Notes under the pieces: generated by a model
Told to the model about the DNA's origin: nothing
Seen by the model: the letters and a program-made list of their open reading frames with translations, nothing else
The model's database searches: none
Origin: Corynebacterium pseudodiphtheriticum DSM 44287
GTDB taxonomy: Bacteria > Actinomycetota > Actinomycetes > Mycobacteriales > Mycobacteriaceae
Assembly (NCBI RefSeq): GCF_000688415.1
Contig: NZ_JIAH01000010.1
Span: forward strand, 62,001 to 126,000
Length of the DNA stretch: 64,000 nt
Reading direction: 5' to 3'
Part shown: one piece after another, positions 1 to 9,689 of the stretch
Numbering within the stretch: position 1 is the first letter of the stretch
How the letters are laid out: every line of letters begins with the position of its first letter
Position numbers and translations under genes: made by a program

Positions 1-93
1 TGCCAGTCTAGCCCGCTGTGTGTTTTCTGTCGCAAGTGTTGGGATAAACACTAAGTCTTTACACATTGTTCACTGCAAATTTCTCTGGCATGC

Positions 94-127
94 AAAAAGC
101 TCCCCCTCCGGATAGGAGAGAGAGCTT
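94..127 (-). terminator. Rho-independent terminator after the porA-like gene
   Basis: On the minus strand a 13-bp stem (127-115 with 109-97, two G-U wobbles, 5-nt loop) is followed directly by a run of five T. It sits about 30 bp after the stop of the 40-residue gene and would end the porH-porA transcript. Confidence 0.8.
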
Positions 128-155
128 AACCCTGGTGGCTATCTAGCCTGTGGGA

Positions 156-278
156 TTACTTAGCCAGCTTCGCCAGGCCCTCGAAGCCTTCAACGATGTT
201 CTTGAAAGCGCCGAAGATGTCCTTGAAGTTAACGGACATCTCAACGAAGTTGGAGGAAGTCTCTACAAGAGTGTTCAT
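156..278 (-). CDS. porA: PorA-like cell-wall channel peptide (40 aa)
   Basis: This 40-residue ORF starts MNTLVETSSN and has a strong ribosome-binding site (AAGGAG) 8 nt upstream. There is no signal peptide; residues from about 16 onward form an amphipathic helix rich in F, I, K and E, as in the corynebacterial pore peptides. In C. glutamicum porA (45 aa) and porH (57 aa) lie side by side next to groEL2, and the same order is seen here, which is the main reason for the call. The known proteins form a hetero-oligomeric channel in the mycolate outer membrane and are O-mycoloylated on serine; candidate serines here are S8, S9 and S15. Sequence identity to named PorA proteins is not obvious by eye, so the assignment rests on size, character and synteny. 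Confidence 0.7.
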   Translation of the reverse strand: MNTLVETSSNFVEMSVNFKDIFGAFKNIVEGFEGLAKLAK

Positions 279-310
279 GTTTATCTCCTTGGAAGAAATA
301 TGAAGTGAAA

Positions 311-331
311 TGAGTGATGGTTAATCACTCA
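311..331 (-). promoter_or_regulatory. Stem-loop in the porH-porA intercistronic gap
   Basis: A perfect 8-bp stem (311-318 with 324-331) with a 5-nt loop lies between the two pore genes. It has only a short T run behind it, so it may be a weak terminator, an mRNA stabiliser or a processing site that sets the porH:porA ratio. The role is inferred. Confidence 0.5.
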
Positions 332-363
332 CAAGAATTACCGGCAGCTTGGCCGTGAGATGA

Positions 364-561
364 TTACTTAGCAGCTGGAGCGGTCGAGGAGCTGGAGCTC
401 AGTGGCTCAAAGGCACCCTTGATAGCTCCATAGATACCGGTAGCTTCTTTGCCTTCAGCCCGTGGGGTGTAGAAGAATTCCAAGCCCTTGCTGATGTTCT
501 CGAAAGCCTTGAAGAAGGTAACTGCGTTGTTCAGCTGATCCTGAATCATTTCAACGTTCAT
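364..561 (-). CDS. porH: PorH-like cell-wall channel peptide (65 aa)
   Basis: I start this gene at ATG 561, which has a strong GAGGAG ribosome-binding site 6 nt upstream; the frame stays open farther upstream but has no signal there. The 65-residue product begins MNVEMIQDQLNNAV, has no signal peptide, and forms a probable amphipathic helix over residues 5-55. It ends in a run of five serines (55-59) and TAPAAK. C. glutamicum PorH is 57 residues, sits between porA and groEL2, and is O-mycoloylated on a serine near its C-terminus, so the terminal serine cluster is a plausible acylation site. It would pair with the product of the gene at 156-278 to form the outer-membrane pore. Confidence 0.7.
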   Translation of the reverse strand: MNVEMIQDQLNNAVTFFKAFENISKGLEFFYTPRAEGKEATGIYGAIKGAFEPLSSSSSTAPAAK

Positions 562-643
562 GAATTTCTCCTCATGAGAATTTCCCCGGCAATCCCAGGG
601 GTGGATGTTCAATTTCCCGACGCCCCAGAGCGTCATGAGAATC

Positions 644-671
644 ATTGTGTCACAGAATGATAAATTGTCAA
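644..671 (-). promoter_or_regulatory. Probable SigA promoter for the porH-porA operon
   Basis: A perfect -35 TTGACA (671-666), a 16-nt spacer and a -10 CACAAT (649-644) read toward porH. The predicted transcript has a leader of about 75 nt. The groEL2 terminator upstream means the pore genes need their own promoter, which supports this one. Confidence 0.65.
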
Positions 672-999
672 GCTTCAGATCAGGTTATACGGCCCCCAAA
701 AAAGGTGTTGTACCCATTAGTTTTTCCTTCTCTGCTTATTTGCACAACAACCAGCGACACCTCCACAACGCTAGGAAACGCTAACCAAAACAAAACCCCA
801 GCCCACAGGCCTATTTTATTCAATTTTCAGAAACTTTCCAGCAAGCAACCGCAAGCACTTTACGTTCCAAATCATAAACCCGAGTGCTTTCCGACCAAAC
901 GTTAACTTCTTGTGACTTACCCCATTATGGGTGGGGTGGCAGTGACGCACCCCCTAGGATCCAAAAACCCAACCGATATCCAAAACCCAACCGACACGC
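672..999. other. Intergenic region without a supported gene
   Basis: Short ORFs cross this AT-rich stretch, but none has a ribosome-binding site or recognisable product. It lies between the porH promoter and the groEL2 terminator; near 960-1000 it holds a short repeated AAACCCAACCGA motif. Confidence 0.5.
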
Positions 1000-1035
1000 A
1001 AAAACGCCGCTCCCTGGATTCCCCAGGAAACGGCG
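1000..1035 (-). terminator. Rho-independent terminator of groEL2
   Basis: On the minus strand a 13-bp stem (1035-1023 with 1017-1005, two G-U pairs, 5-nt loop) is followed by five T. It lies about 120 bp after the groEL2 stop. Confidence 0.85.
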
Positions 1036-1156
1036 CCTACGCGATTTCGACTACAACAACACCCCAAAACACAACGTGCCCGGGGTGCGCTAACACCGTT
1101 AGCTCGTTGCCAGTCTAAACAGCGACTATTTTGCAGCAGCCTAAACAGCGACTGTT

Positions 1157-2806
<1,650 letters not shown>

Positions 2807-2931
2807 TTATGTGCTCCTTTTATTGGTGAAGGACAACACTCACGGTAACGATCACGCCAGGCGCCCGCGACGGCACGAATGGTGTGAGTGTGCACCATTC
2901 TCACCTGCGTGATAGGTCTATTAGTAGTGGT

Positions 2932-2958
2932 TTAGCACTCCACTACCGGAAGTGCTAG
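2932..2958 (-). promoter_or_regulatory. CIRCE operator 1 (HrcA site) of groEL2
   Basis: TTAGCACTC-N9-AAGTGCTAG matches the CIRCE consensus TTAGCACTC-N9-GAGTGCTAA in 16 of 18 arm positions. It lies at the predicted transcription start, about 130 bp before the groEL2 start codon. Confidence 0.85.
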
Positions 2959-2963
2959 CAACC

Positions 2964-2992
2964 ATTCTGGCACTCGGACCTGGCGAGTGCAA
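2964..2992 (-). promoter_or_regulatory. Likely vegetative promoter of groEL2
   Basis: TTGCAC (2992-2987), a 17-nt spacer and CAGAAT (2969-2964) read toward groEL2. The -35 and spacer lie inside CIRCE 2 and CIRCE 1 begins just after the -10, so HrcA at either site would block polymerase. Confidence 0.45.
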
Positions 2993-2993
2993 G
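2967..2993 (-). promoter_or_regulatory. CIRCE operator 2 (HrcA site) of groEL2
   Basis: CTGGCACTC-N9-GAGTGCAAG keeps the GCACTC/GAGTGC core of CIRCE with the correct 9-nt spacing, and is diverged only at the outer positions. Tandem CIRCE boxes before groEL2 are common in actinobacteria. Confidence 0.8.
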
Positions 2994-3146
2994 GTTTGCG
3001 CTTACCCATGGCTACCTATGACCACGGCTGCCCATGCCGCTGCCGATGCCATTGCCTACGCGGCTGCCGTTCACAGGTTCCTCTCGCACATTTTCTTTTC
3101 CCGCATTCACACAGCAATCCCGGAATTCCTGCCCAGAAATTCCTGC

Positions 3147-3152
3147 TAGGTT
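3147..3152 (+). promoter_or_regulatory. -10 element of a leaderless promoter (dipeptidase)
   Basis: TAGGTT lies exactly 7 nt before the ATG at 3160 and there is no ribosome-binding site, so the transcript probably begins at the A of the start codon. Confidence 0.6.
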
Positions 3153-3159
3153 AGCGGGC

Positions 3160-4650
3160 ATGAATACAACTAGCACTGAAACTAAGGCTGCTGCACAGGC
3201 AAACGAGACCGAAACCGCCCTCGCAGAACATATCCGGGGCCAACGCGCGGAGATCTTTTCGCAGTTGTCCGAAATCATTGCCTTTAATTCCGTGTACTTG
3301 CCAGACAATGCGGAATTGAAACAAGAGCACACCAACGCCGGCAACTGGGTCGATGCCGCGCTTGTCGACGCCGGGCTGGAGGTCAGCGCCATCCAAACTG
3401 CCGACGGCTCGACCACCTACTTGGCTTCCACCCCAAAAATCGACGGCGCCCCCACCGTTTTGTTGTATTCACATTACGACGTCGTTCTGGCCGGTGACCC
3501 GGCCGAATGGACTGCAGATCCGTTCACCCTCACTGAGCGCGACGGCCGCTGGTATGCCCGTGGCGCCGCCGATTGCAAGGGCTCGTTAGCCATGCATTTG
3601 GCCGGACTGCGCGCAGTCGACGACACCGTGGGACTGAAAAACCTGGGCATCAACCTGCGGGTGTTAGTGGAAGGCTCAGAAGAACAAGGCGGCGAAGGCC
3701 TAGACAAGCTGATCAAGCAGCGCCCGGAGCTGTTCCAAGCTGATGTCATGCTCATCGCCGATGGTGGCAACGTCGCCGCCGGTACCCCGACCATCACCAC
3801 TGCACTGCGCGGAGGTGCACAGCTGAAGGTAGCCGTCGACACACTGCGCGCCCCGGTGCATTCCGGTTTGTTCGGTGGCGTGGCTCCCGACGCCACCTTG
3901 GCTCTGATGCGCGCGCTGAATTCGCTTTTCGACGACAACGGCCACACCGTCATCCGTGGTTTCGAACCAACCGAGGATGCAAAGTGGTACTGGGAAGGCG
4001 CTAGCTACGACGCAGGCACCTTCCGTTCTGATGCGGGCGTGCTCGACGGCGTCGGCCTGCACGGCCAAGGTACGGACGAAGAAATCGCAGCCCAGCTGTG
4101 GGCTCGACCAGCCGCGACGGTCACCGCGTTCAGCTCACGCCCCACCAGCGACGTCGTCAATGCTGTTACCCACCACGCCGAAGCCGTGGTGAATCTGCGC
4201 GTGCCATTCCACCTGGATACCCAGGGCGTCGTCGAGGCTGCCGCCCAGCAGATCCGCGATGCGGTGCCTTTCGACGCCCAGATTGAGGTCACGGCAGAAG
4301 ACGTCTTCAGCCCGTTTTCCACCAGCACGGAATCCGAGGCCTTCGAGACTTTCCAAGCCGCCATGGCTACTGCTTTTGGTGCAGAGGTGCGCAATACCGG
4401 CAACGGTGCATCGATTCCGCTGACCACTGCTTTGGCCGAGGCCAACCCAGATGCCGATATCGCCGTCTACGGCCTGTGCGAGCCGCAAACCACCATCCAT
4501 TCGCCAGATGAGTCCGTGGACCCGGAAGAAATCATTCGCCTGGCTACCACGGAAGCGCTGTTTATCACCCGCTTCAGCGCACAAGCACAAGCACAAGCAC
4601 GGGCGCAGGAACAGGCTCAGGAACAAGCACAGGAATCAGCGCAAAATTAA
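3160..4650 (+). CDS. M20 family metallo-dipeptidase, copy 1
   Basis: The 496-residue cytosolic protein is an M20/M28-type zinc peptidase. Motifs appear in order: SHYDVV (zinc His/Asp), GAADCKG (bridging Asp), EGSEEQGGEG (catalytic Glu pair), IADGG, APVHSG (dimer-domain His) and a C-terminal IHSPDESVD zinc His. I use ATG 3160 because a -10 hexamer lies 7 nt upstream; the open frame before it has no family similarity. The last 25 or so residues are a low-complexity Q/A/E tail encoded by a repeat. The next gene is a paralogue, so this pair arose by tandem duplication. The substrate is probably a dipeptide or similar small amide, but its identity cannot be read from the sequence. Confidence 0.9.
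   Translation: MNTTSTETKAAAQANETETALAEHIRGQRAEIFSQLSEIIAFNSVYLPDNAELKQEHTNAGNWVDAALVDAGLEVSAIQTADGSTTYLASTPKIDGAPTVLLYSHYDVVLAGDPAEWTADPFTLTERDGRWYARGAADCKGSLAMHLAGLRAVDDTVGLKNLGINLRVLVEGSEEQGGEGLDKLIKQRPELFQADVMLIADGGNVAAGTPTITTALRGGAQLKVAVDTLRAPVHSGLFGGVAPDATLALMRALNSLFDDNGHTVIRGFEPTEDAKWYWEGASYDAGTFRSDAGVLDGVGLHGQGTDEEIAAQLWARPAATVTAFSSRPTSDVVNAVTHHAEAVVNLRVPFHLDTQGVVEAAAQQIRDAVPFDAQIEVTAEDVFSPFSTSTESEAFETFQAAMATAFGAEVRNTGNGASIPLTTALAEANPDADIAVYGLCEPQTTIHSPDESVDPEEIIRLATTEALFITRFSAQAQAQARAQEQAQEQAQESAQN
4579..4641 (+). repeat. Short tandem repeat encoding a Q/A tail
   Basis: Three exact GCACAA hexamers are followed by degenerate GCNCAG/GAACAA copies. They code for the Q-A-rich C-terminus of the first dipeptidase and are absent from its paralogue, so they are probably a recent slippage expansion. 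Confidence 0.7.
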
Positions 4651-4675
4651 ACAAAAAGATCACAAGGATTACATC

Positions 4676-6073
4676 GTGTCCAGTTACCACGACCCTTCGA
4701 ACCCAAATCACGACCACCTGGAGCACGCTTTGCGCCATCACATTGGTGGCCAACGGCAACGCATCTTCGGTGACCTCGCTCAGCTGTGTGCGATCCCTTC
4801 CCTCGCACTCAATGACGACCACGCCAAAGACATGGCTCGCTCGGCCCGGATGATCCGCGATCTCATGGTGGAGCGCGGCCTGGCCACCGAAATCATCACC
4901 ACCAGCGACGGCTCGCCGGCAGTCGTCGGCAAGCGCGCCGCCAAGAACAATGCCCCGACGGTGCTGTTGTATTGCCACCACGACGTCGTCGATATTTCCA
5001 CCCCGGAAGAGTGGCAGTCTGATCCGTTCATTCTCACCGAGCGTGACGGGCGCTGGTACGGGCGCGGGTCGGCGGATTGCAAAGGTAACGTGCTGATGCA
5101 CCTGGCTGCCATCCGCGCGGTTGATGCCACCGGCGGCTGCGATGCCGGCATCATCCTGGTTTGTGAAGGCTCTGAGGAACGCGGCGGGCAGGGGCTGAAA
5201 GATCTTGTCGACGACCGCCCGGAGCTTTTCGACGCCGACCTAATCTGCATCGCCGATACTGCCTCTGGCCAAGCTGGCTTGCCGACGCTCACCACCAGCC
5301 TGCGTGGCGGTGGGCAGCTGACCGTCACGGTGAACACCCTGGAAGCACCAGTGCATTCCGGGCAATTCGGCGGCGCGGCTCCGGATGCGGTGGCCGCGCT
5401 GGTGCGGGTGCTGGCCGCGCTGCATGACGACGACGGGCAAGTCGCCGTCAACGGCTTGGGGCAACATCGTCATTGGGAAGGCAGCCCATATCCGGCCGAA
5501 GATGACGCAGCGCGCGATGCCGCTGGTCTGCTCGATGGCGTCGACATGCTGGGCGCTGGTGACGACGAAATGGCGGATCTGGTGTGGGCCCGCCCGGCGG
5601 TTACCATCACCGGTTTTAGTTCTACCCCGGTAGAAGAAGCCATCAACGCCGTACCTGCCACTGCCTCGGCGCAGCTCAACCTACGGGTACCGCCAGGGGT
5701 TGATACGGCAGACGCCGCAGAAAAGGTCGCGGAACACTTACGCGCGCACATCAGCTGGGGCGCGCACATCGATGTTGATATCACCTCGGCGAATCCATCT
5801 TTTGCCGCCGATACCTCCGGCCCTCTGTTTGGGTTGCTCAGCGATTGCATCTCGCAGGCCTACGAGCAAGACACTGAAATGATCGGCACGGGTGGCTCAA
5901 TCCCGTTGACGGTGAAATTGGCAGAAAAATTCCCGAACGCTGAGTTCGGGCTCTATGGGGTAGCGGAATCGGCTTCGGCTATTCACTCGAGCAACGAATC
6001 CGTGGATCCGGAAGAGATTGAACGCTTGGCTTTTGCAGAAGCACTGCTGTTGACGCGTCTCCATTTCCGCTAA
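4676..6073 (+). CDS. M20 family metallo-dipeptidase, copy 2
   Basis: This 465-residue paralogue of the upstream gene keeps all the M20 signatures: CHHDVVD, GSADCKG, CEGSEERGGQG, PVHSGQFGG and AIHSSNESVD. I start it at GTG 4676, which has AAGGA 8 nt upstream and follows the previous stop by 25 nt, so the two are probably co-transcribed. An upstream extension in the same frame would overlap the repeat tail of copy 1 and is unlikely. The two copies differ along most of their length while keeping zinc ligands, which suggests an old duplication with different substrate preference. It ends 50 bp before the Mrp operon. Confidence 0.9.
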   Translation: MSSYHDPSNPNHDHLEHALRHHIGGQRQRIFGDLAQLCAIPSLALNDDHAKDMARSARMIRDLMVERGLATEIITTSDGSPAVVGKRAAKNNAPTVLLYCHHDVVDISTPEEWQSDPFILTERDGRWYGRGSADCKGNVLMHLAAIRAVDATGGCDAGIILVCEGSEERGGQGLKDLVDDRPELFDADLICIADTASGQAGLPTLTTSLRGGGQLTVTVNTLEAPVHSGQFGGAAPDAVAALVRVLAALHDDDGQVAVNGLGQHRHWEGSPYPAEDDAARDAAGLLDGVDMLGAGDDEMADLVWARPAVTITGFSSTPVEEAINAVPATASAQLNLRVPPGVDTADAAEKVAEHLRAHISWGAHIDVDITSANPSFAADTSGPLFGLLSDCISQAYEQDTEMIGTGGSIPLTVKLAEKFPNAEFGLYGVAESASAIHSSNESVDPEEIERLAFAEALLLTRLHFR

Positions 6074-6123
6074 GCTTGAAAAAGTCTTTAGCCCACGCGC
6101 AATAACTGGGAGGCGGAATAATT

Positions 6124-9100
6124 GTGCTCATCCTGCTTGGCTCCCTAGCCTGCGCCTCAATTCTGGCGCCGCTTCTGATCCACTGGTTGGGCCGGTCGGC
6201 TTTCGCCTTGCTCGCAGCCGTACCCGCAGTGGGTTTTTTCTGGTTACTGCAGCACTTCGTACACGGCACTTTTACCGGCGATGGCACATTGGAGTATTCC
6301 CTGGTCTGGGTGCCGGAAATTCAACTGATTCTGGATTTCCGGCTTGATGCTTTATCCGGTTTGTTCGGGCTAATCATCACCGGGGTGGGCGCCCTGGTGA
6401 TGCTGTATTGCTGGGGCTATTTCAACTCCACTCCCCGCCGGCTTGCCCTTTTCGCCGGGCAGATGATGGCTTTTGCCACCGTTATGATCGGCCTGGTCAG
6501 CTCGGACAACTTCCTGTTGCTGTATATCTTCTGGGAAGCCACCTCTATTCTGTCCTTCCTGCTGGTTTCTTATTATGGCGAGCGCGCCTCGTCTCGCCGT
6601 GCTGCGGGTCAGGCCTTGATGGTCACCGTGCTCGGTGGTTTGATCATGCTGGTTGGCATCGTATTGCTCGGCCAAACCACCGGAACTTGGAGTTTTTCCG
6701 AGCTCAGCGCATTTGCTGCCTCCGCAGAACTCACGGATGTACCGCATATCGGCATTTCCATTGTGCTGGTGATCGTTGGTGCGCTGTCTAAATCCGCGAT
6801 CGCACCATTCCACTTCTGGTTGCCGGGCGCGATGGCCGCGCCAACTCCCGTCTCGGCCTACTTGCACTCGGCAGCGATGGTAAAAGCGGGAATTTATCTG
6901 GTAGCCCGGCTCGCCCCAGATTTCGCACAGGTTGCCACCTGGCACGCTCTGATCATTCCGTTGGCCTTATTCACCATGCTGCTCGGTGGCTGGATGGCGT
7001 TGAAACAACGCGACCTGAAGCTAATTTTGGCTTACGGAACCGTATCTCAATTGGGCTTTATCACCTCGGTGGTTGCCATTGGCTCCCGTGAGGCCCTGCT
7101 GGCAGGTTTAGCGCTCACGGTGGCGCACTCGCTATTTAAGGCCACTCTATTTATGGTCGTCGGTGCGATCGACCATTCCACCGGAACCCGCGATATTTTC
7201 GATCTTTCTGGCTTGGGGCGCAAACAACCGCTGCTGGCAATCATCGCAATCCTGGCTGCAGCCTCAATGGCCGGTGTAATCCCAATGCTGGGGTTCGTCG
7301 CCAAGGAAGCTGCCCTGGAAGCCGTGCTACATGAAGAACTACTGGTCGGTACCCCGCGCCAGCTAATCTTGGTGTTCATCGTGGTTGGTTCTGTGCTCAC
7401 GGTGGCTTATTCGATCCGCGTGATCTACGGCGCCTTCGCGAGCAAAAAACCAACGCACCCGACCGGTGGTGGCATCTGCCACGAAGTCACCACAATGGAA
7501 CCAATTTCGGTGCTGCTGTGGGGCCCACCGGCGGTACTGGTCGCTTTGACGATCTTTTTCGGTCTACAACCAGGCATTATCTCGAACGCGATTAACCAGC
7601 ACCTGGATTCAGAATTTGCACACCTGGCTGCCACCGGCCACGGTGACCCCGCTGCCGGGCACGCCACAGATCTAGCTCTTTGGCATGGCTGGACGCTGCC
7701 TCTGGCTATTTCTGCCGGTATTTTGGCTGTCGGTGGCATCCTGCACTGGCAGCGCCGTGCCCTGGCCAAAGCTCATTTCGATTACCCGGCACTGGGCAAT
7801 GCGAACGATGCTTATTACGCCATCCTGAACCAACTGCGCCGGATTTCGCTGCGCTTAACGGCTTCTACCCAGCGCGGTTCTCTGCAGTACAACCTGGGCG
7901 TCATCTTTGTCGTCCTCGCCGTATTGCCATTGATAGCGCTCTTGCTGGGTGATCGCACGAATATCCGCCTTAACCTCGGCGAATCCGCTTGGCAGGCAGG
8001 AGCCGCAATCGCGATTATCGTCGCCGCCATTGCAGCAACGGTTATGCACAACCGTCTCTCAGCTGTCGTTTTGGTTGGTGTTACTGGGTACTTCCTGGCA
8101 TTTATCTTTGCCATGTACGGTGCCCCGGACCTGGCTTTGACACAGGTACTGGTGGAAACCGTGCTGATGGTCATTTTCATGCTGGTGCTGCGGAAAATGC
8201 CCACCAACGTGGAATGGCGTGGCACTCCACAGTTCAATCGCTTCCGTGCTTGGTTGTCCATCGCCGTCGCATTCTCCGTGGTCACCGTCGCGTTGTTCGC
8301 CATGAACGCGCGCACCGCCCCAGCAATTTCCGAGCCAATGCCAAAGCTCGCAGAAGAAATCTCGCACGGTTTAAACACCGTGAACGTGATCCTGGTGGAC
8401 TTCCGTGCTTGGGACACCATGGGCGAGACCATTGTGCTGATCATTGCCTCGCTAGGTGTGGCATCGCTGATCTACCGCACAAACTCTTTCACCAGGCGTT
8501 CACGTCGGCCAATCCTCACCGCGGTATCCCGCCGTTGGTTGGCCGCACAGGTGGAAACCGAGCGTGCAGCAAACCGCTCGATCATGATTGACGTGGCCAC
8601 ACGCGTGCTTTTCCCATCGATGATGGCGCTGTCCGTCTACTTCTTCTTCGCCGGCCATAACGCCCCCGGTGGCGGTTTCGCTGGTGGATTGGTCGCGGCT
8701 CTTGCGCTGTCCTTGCGTTATGTCGCCGGTGGTCGCGCGGAATTGGAAGAGACCTTGCCTGTCGACCCCGCACGGTTATTCTTCGTCGGCCTGATGCTTT
8801 CGACAGGTTCTGCACTGGCACCGATGGCCTTCGGTGATCCCCCGCTGACCTCATACTATGCGTCCGTTGATGTCCCCGTGATCGGTGCAGTGTCACTACC
8901 TTCAGCGTTAATTTTCGACGCCGCGGTGTACCTGATCGTGATCGGCATGACCATGTATGTGCTCACAGCTCTGGGTACGCAACTGGATCTGGAAGACGAA
9001 GAGCGTAAGCAGCGTGCGCGCGATCGCGCGAAGAACCTGCAGCACAAGAACCTACAGCGCAGGAACGAGCAAAAGGCTGCCAAACGCAAGCAGCAAAAAG

Positions 9101-9183
9101 CTAGGGCTGAACAGAACCAACAAGCAGGAACCGAAGCACCGACTACAGCCCGCACCACATCCGGAGAAAGGAGCCGCAGCTAA
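6124..9183 (+). CDS. mnhA: Mrp Na+/H+ antiporter subunit A (fused A+B)
   Basis: This 1019-residue membrane protein starts at GTG 6124 with a strong GGGAGG site. Its first 600 or so residues are the NuoL/MrpA proton-channel fold (for example the conserved PFHFWLPGAMAAPTPVSAYLHS stretch, positions about 225-245). Residues 630-700 form the DUF4040 region, and residues 820-950 are an MrpB domain with the GHNAPGGGFAGG motif. A charged, K/R/Q-rich cytosolic tail closes the protein. MrpA-B fusion is typical of actinobacteria, which explains the absence of a separate mnhB. With subunits C-G it forms the multi-subunit antiporter that exports Na+ (and perhaps K+) against protons for alkali and salt tolerance. 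Confidence 0.95.
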   Translation: MLILLGSLACASILAPLLIHWLGRSAFALLAAVPAVGFFWLLQHFVHGTFTGDGTLEYSLVWVPEIQLILDFRLDALSGLFGLIITGVGALVMLYCWGYFNSTPRRLALFAGQMMAFATVMIGLVSSDNFLLLYIFWEATSILSFLLVSYYGERASSRRAAGQALMVTVLGGLIMLVGIVLLGQTTGTWSFSELSAFAASAELTDVPHIGISIVLVIVGALSKSAIAPFHFWLPGAMAAPTPVSAYLHSAAMVKAGIYLVARLAPDFAQVATWHALIIPLALFTMLLGGWMALKQRDLKLILAYGTVSQLGFITSVVAIGSREALLAGLALTVAHSLFKATLFMVVGAIDHSTGTRDIFDLSGLGRKQPLLAIIAILAAASMAGVIPMLGFVAKEAALEAVLHEELLVGTPRQLILVFIVVGSVLTVAYSIRVIYGAFASKKPTHPTGGGICHEVTTMEPISVLLWGPPAVLVALTIFFGLQPGIISNAINQHLDSEFAHLAATGHGDPAAGHATDLALWHGWTLPLAISAGILAVGGILHWQRRALAKAHFDYPALGNANDAYYAILNQLRRISLRLTASTQRGSLQYNLGVIFVVLAVLPLIALLLGDRTNIRLNLGESAWQAGAAIAIIVAAIAATVMHNRLSAVVLVGVTGYFLAFIFAMYGAPDLALTQVLVETVLMVIFMLVLRKMPTNVEWRGTPQFNRFRAWLSIAVAFSVVTVALFAMNARTAPAISEPMPKLAEEISHGLNTVNVILVDFRAWDTMGETIVLIIASLGVASLIYRTNSFTRRSRRPILTAVSRRWLAAQVETERAANRSIMIDVATRVLFPSMMALSVYFFFAGHNAPGGGFAGGLVAALALSLRYVAGGRAELEETLPVDPARLFFVGLMLSTGSALAPMAFGDPPLTSYYASVDVPVIGAVSLPSALIFDAAVYLIVIGMTMYVLTALGTQLDLEDEERKQRARDRAKNLQHKNLQRRNEQKAAKRKQQKARAEQNQQAGTEAPTTARTTSGERSRS

Positions 9184-9689
9184 TGGAAGCAAACCTATTT
9201 CTGTTACTCGCCTCCGGGGTGATGGTCGCCGCCGGGGTCTATCTGATGCTTGACCGTGCAGTCACCAAGATTGTGCTCGGCCTGCTGCTTATCGGTAACG
9301 CCGCGAACCTGCTGATCCTGCAAGCTGGCGGCCCCGCCGGCTCGCCTCCCATTACAGGTAGTGAGTCCTCGCTGTACGGCGAGCAAGAAGCCGATCCGCT
9401 GGCCCAGGCAATGATCCTGACGGCGATCGTGATTGCCATGGCGCTCACAGCCTTCCTGCTTTCCCTGGCTTACCGTCAGTACCGCTACCGTTCTGCCGAC
9501 GTCGTCGAGGACGACCACGAAGACGCAGCAATTGCCGCCCGGCCGATCAACGCGGCCGCTGGCCCAGACCACGATGCCTCCGACGACCCGAAGACGGGCC
9601 GCGCCACCGAAGAAGGCGACCGCTTCGGCCCGGAGTCATTTGAAAAGCCCGTCGAAGACGCCACAGGAACGGAAGGCGCCGATGACTAG
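9183..9689 (+). CDS. mnhC: Mrp antiporter subunit C
   Basis: The 168-residue protein is NuoK/MrpC-like. It has three TM helices in its first 100 residues, including the conserved GLLLIGNAANLLIL segment and a QAMILTAIVIAMALTAF helix, then an acidic, hydrophilic tail of about 60 residues that is longer than usual. The start overlaps the mnhA stop by one base (TAATG), so the two are translationally coupled. Confidence 0.95.
   Translation: MEANLFLLLASGVMVAAGVYLMLDRAVTKIVLGLLLIGNAANLLILQAGGPAGSPPITGSESSLYGEQEADPLAQAMILTAIVIAMALTAFLLSLAYRQYRYRSADVVEDDHEDAAIAARPINAAAGPDHDASDDPKTGRATEEGDRFGPESFEKPVEDATGTEGADD

Noticed and set aside
4579..4641. CRISPR-like short repeats
   Set aside because: The units are 6 bp, contiguous and in frame in a coding region; there are no spacers, and no cas genes exist in the window.
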